Notes under the pieces: generated by a model
Database searches by the model: none
What the model saw: only the letters and a program-made list of their open reading frames with translations
What the model was told of the DNA's origin: nothing
Position numbers and translations under genes: made by a program
In this document: positions 6,118-7,470 of the stretch, piece by piece
Layout: each line of letters starts with the position of its first letter
Position numbering within the stretch: position 1 is the stretch's first letter
Assembly (NCBI GenBank): GCA_012513545.1
Contig: JAAZCB010000016.1
Location: 1 to 7,470, forward strand
DNA from: Clostridiaceae bacterium
Lineage (GTDB): Bacteria > Bacillota_A > Clostridia > Acetivibrionales > Acetivibrionaceae
Length of the DNA: 7,470 nt
Direction of reading: 5' to 3'

Positions 6118-6969
6118 ATGAAAGACTATTTTGGTTATGAAGGAAAAAGGTGTGTTGTAACAGGTCCTGCTACGGGCATGGGAAAAACTACTGTAGAAAT
6201 GTTACTGGATTTAGGAGCTGAGGTATATACATTGGGACATAAATCTGTGGTGAGTGCTGAAGTTAAGAAAAACATATACATTGATTTAGGCAGTAAAGAC
6301 TCTATTGATGAAGCATTTAAGGAACTTCCTGAAAAATTTGATAAATTTTTTGGTATAGCAGGTGCTGGTGGAATAAGAGAAGATTTCAATTTAACTGTCA
6401 AGATAAATTTTCTGTCAAATAAGTATATTACTGATACTTATCTTATTGACAGGATTAATGATAATGGTGCCATTGCCTATATGTCATCAATCGGTGGTAT
6501 TGGCTGGGTAGAATTCCAAGATGAATTTAAAGATGTCGCCAAAGCAAGTACCTATGAAGAAGCAGTAAAATTAATTGAGGCTAAAAATGTAACAACTGGC
6601 ATGTTAGGCTATGTATTTGCTAAAAGGGCTTTAATTTATTACAGTAAAATGATGGTGCCAAAATTTGCTATGAGGAATGTAAGAATAAATACCGTAAGCC
6701 CAGGGATAACAAAAACACCATTATTAGATAATGCTTGGCTTCCTGCTTTTGGTGCTAAAAGTATTGAAGCTGGAAATCTTGGTGCAGTTGATCGATATGC
6801 AGAGCCTCATGAAATGGGTCAGCCTATTGTATTCATAAATAGTGATATGGCAAGTTATATAAGTGGGGAAGATCTAAAAGTAGATTACGGTTTCAAAGGA
6901 TTAAAAGACATTAACAATCCTGACAATTTACCATATGCGGGTTACCCGATTCTTGAGAATAATAATTAA
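6118..6969 (+). CDS. Short-chain dehydrogenase, 3-alpha-HSDH/carbonyl reductase type
   Basis: This 283-residue NAD(P)-dependent oxidoreductase has the Rossmann glycine motif T15-G-P-A-T-G-M-G22 and the catalytic residues S124 (YMSSIGG), Y165 and K169 (GYVFAKRAL). The NTVSPGITKTPLL strand that follows is the usual SDR feature. Ser and Tyr are 41 residues apart, far more than the roughly 13 of classical SDRs, and the same as S114/Y155/K159 of Comamonas 3-alpha-hydroxysteroid dehydrogenase/carbonyl reductase. The extra part holds the EFKDVAKASTYEEAVKLIEA helix. So it likely reduces or oxidises a carbonyl/alcohol pair, perhaps of a steroid-like or other bulky compound. The residue after the second strand is G40 with H41-K42, not the usual Asp. 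The ATG at 6118 is 4 bases after the AOR stop, with GGGGGGAA upstream; an in-frame TTG at 6085 would overlap the AOR end and is less likely. Confidence 0.93.
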   Translation: MKDYFGYEGKRCVVTGPATGMGKTTVEMLLDLGAEVYTLGHKSVVSAEVKKNIYIDLGSKDSIDEAFKELPEKFDKFFGIAGAGGIREDFNLTVKINFLSNKYITDTYLIDRINDNGAIAYMSSIGGIGWVEFQDEFKDVAKASTYEEAVKLIEAKNVTTGMLGYVFAKRALIYYSKMMVPKFAMRNVRINTVSPGITKTPLLDNAWLPAFGAKSIEAGNLGAVDRYAEPHEMGQPIVFINSDMASYISGEDLKVDYGFKGLKDINNPDNLPYAGYPILENNN

Positions 6970-7039
6970 AATCTATAAGTACAAATCTACGATTTGATAT
7001 TCTTACCATAAGTGAAGAATCAACTGTCTTGAGTGATAT

Positions 7040-7077
7040 GGGTCGAGTAGATAGGGTCTCACGACCCTTCTTTTCTC
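7040..7077 (+). terminator. Probable terminator after the SDR gene, with an alternative fold
   Basis: GGGTC (7054-7058) pairs with GACCC (7063-7067) around a TCAC loop (with an extra A-T pair at the base), followed by TTCTTTTCTC. A second GGGTCG (7040-7045) can pair with the same CGACCC arm instead. Either fold ends the plus-strand unit; the U tract is imperfect. Confidence 0.55.
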
Positions 7078-7085
7078 ACCTTTTG

Positions 7086-7193
7086 TTATCCTATCAGGAA
7101 GATGTTTGTCAAAGAGAAGACAAATATCAGAATCACTATTATCGGTAGCTTTTGTCTTAAATTTTCTCTTGCATATACTAATTCTGTTTGCAT
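7086..7193 (-). CDS. Small single-pass membrane peptide (35 residues)
   Basis: On the minus strand an ATG (7193-7191) is preceded by AAGGAGGAG with 7 bases of spacing, one of the best ribosome binding sites here. The peptide starts MQTELVYARENLRQKLP and then has a continuous hydrophobic run (IIVILIFVFSL, TNIFLIG), which is one membrane helix to the end. A charged 15-residue front with a hydrophobic tail suggests an inner-membrane helix with the basic part inside. I do not recognise a family. It may be a true small membrane protein, a type I toxin-like peptide, or the start of a longer broken gene. A near-consensus promoter lies upstream (7228-7256). It is convergent with the SDR gene. Confidence 0.5.
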   Translation of the reverse strand: MQTELVYARENLRQKLPIIVILIFVFSLTNIFLIG

Positions 7194-7227
7194 ATTCACT
7201 CCTCCTTCTATGTACTTTGGTGATGTA

Positions 7228-7256
7228 ATTATATCAAAATCACACTAAAATATCAA
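7228..7256 (-). promoter_or_regulatory. Sigma-A-type promoter for the small membrane peptide
   Basis: On the minus strand TTGATA (7256-7251) and TATAAT (7233-7228) are separated by exactly 17 bases, 34 bases before the ATG. A perfect 12-bp palindrome, AGATTCGAATCT (7258-7269), lies right upstream of the -35 box and may be an operator. Confidence 0.6.
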
Positions 7257-7257
7257 T

Positions 7258-7470
7258 AGATTCGAATCTTATGATAGTGTCAATTAATTGTTGGAAAAAA
7301 ATAATTTATTATCTCCATTGATAAATGAGTAATTGTCATTTGAATAATTTTTTAGTTTTTCTCAATTCATAGCCACCATTGACAATACAAACATAAATGC
7401 TTATGTATTTTTACCCGAAGGCGAAAAACTCAAAGCAAGCTTAATTTATTGCAGCCTTCGTTATGAAGCA
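7258..7470. other. Gene-free right end with short dyads
   Basis: I see no supported gene here. It holds the palindrome at 7258-7269, an AT-rich hairpin ACATAA-ATGC-TTATGT (7391-7406) followed by ATTTTT, and a wider dyad CGAAGGC (7416-7422) against GCCTTCG (7454-7460). The hairpin might be a weak terminator; the wider dyad may be part of something that continues past the window. Confidence 0.4.

Noticed and set aside
6970..7150. Open frame on the plus strand after the SDR stop
   Set aside because: I checked it as a possible missing toxin C-terminus. It has no start with a ribosome binding site, does not resemble RelE/ParE, and it runs through the terminator hairpin.
7379..7407. TTGACA as the -35 box of a promoter leading out of the window
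   Set aside because: The sequence 17 bases downstream (TATGTA) is a poor -10 box and lies in a hairpin.

Overview
The window looks like a low-GC anaerobic Firmicute, most likely one of the Clostridia. The DNA is AT-rich, ribosome binding sites are strong AGGAGG types, promoters are sigma-A-like, and the central gene is a tungsten/molybdopterin aldehyde:ferredoxin oxidoreductase (AOR), an enzyme of strict anaerobes. No rRNA, tRNA or CRISPR array is visible.

Left part (1-2166): the 5' end of an IS30-type transposase gene runs off the left edge on the minus strand. It is preceded by an IS-end-like stretch with a hairpin and four copies of an 11-bp tandem repeat. Next comes a minus-strand AAA ATPase of the DUF4143 type with its own promoter and terminator. 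A plus-strand toxin-antitoxin (TA) remnant follows. It keeps a small antitoxin-like gene (1941-2108) with a good promoter and a palindrome over the -10 box. The overlapping RelE/ParE-like toxin gene is cut off after 22 codons.

Central part (2167-6969): a PucR-family regulator on the minus strand is divergent from a plus-strand unit of three genes: a MoaD/ThiS-like sulfur carrier ending in Gly-Gly, an AOR-family oxidoreductase of 628 residues, and a short-chain dehydrogenase (SDR) of the 3-alpha-hydroxysteroid dehydrogenase/carbonyl reductase type. The likely logic is that PucR senses a substrate and switches on the unit, the MoaD-like protein supplies sulfur for the pterin cofactor, and AOR plus SDR carry out linked redox steps on one carbonyl compound. 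The substrate cannot be read from the sequence. Dyads cluster in the divergent intergenic region, and a terminator-like hairpin spans the moaD-like stop codon.

Right part (6970-7470): a terminator-like hairpin ends the SDR unit. A 35-residue membrane peptide with a strong ribosome binding site and a near-consensus promoter faces it on the minus strand. The last 200 bases hold only small dyads.

The most unusual points are the self-contained PucR/MoaD/AOR/SDR cassette, the toxin gene cut off exactly where the regulator gene ends, and the tiny membrane peptide gene.
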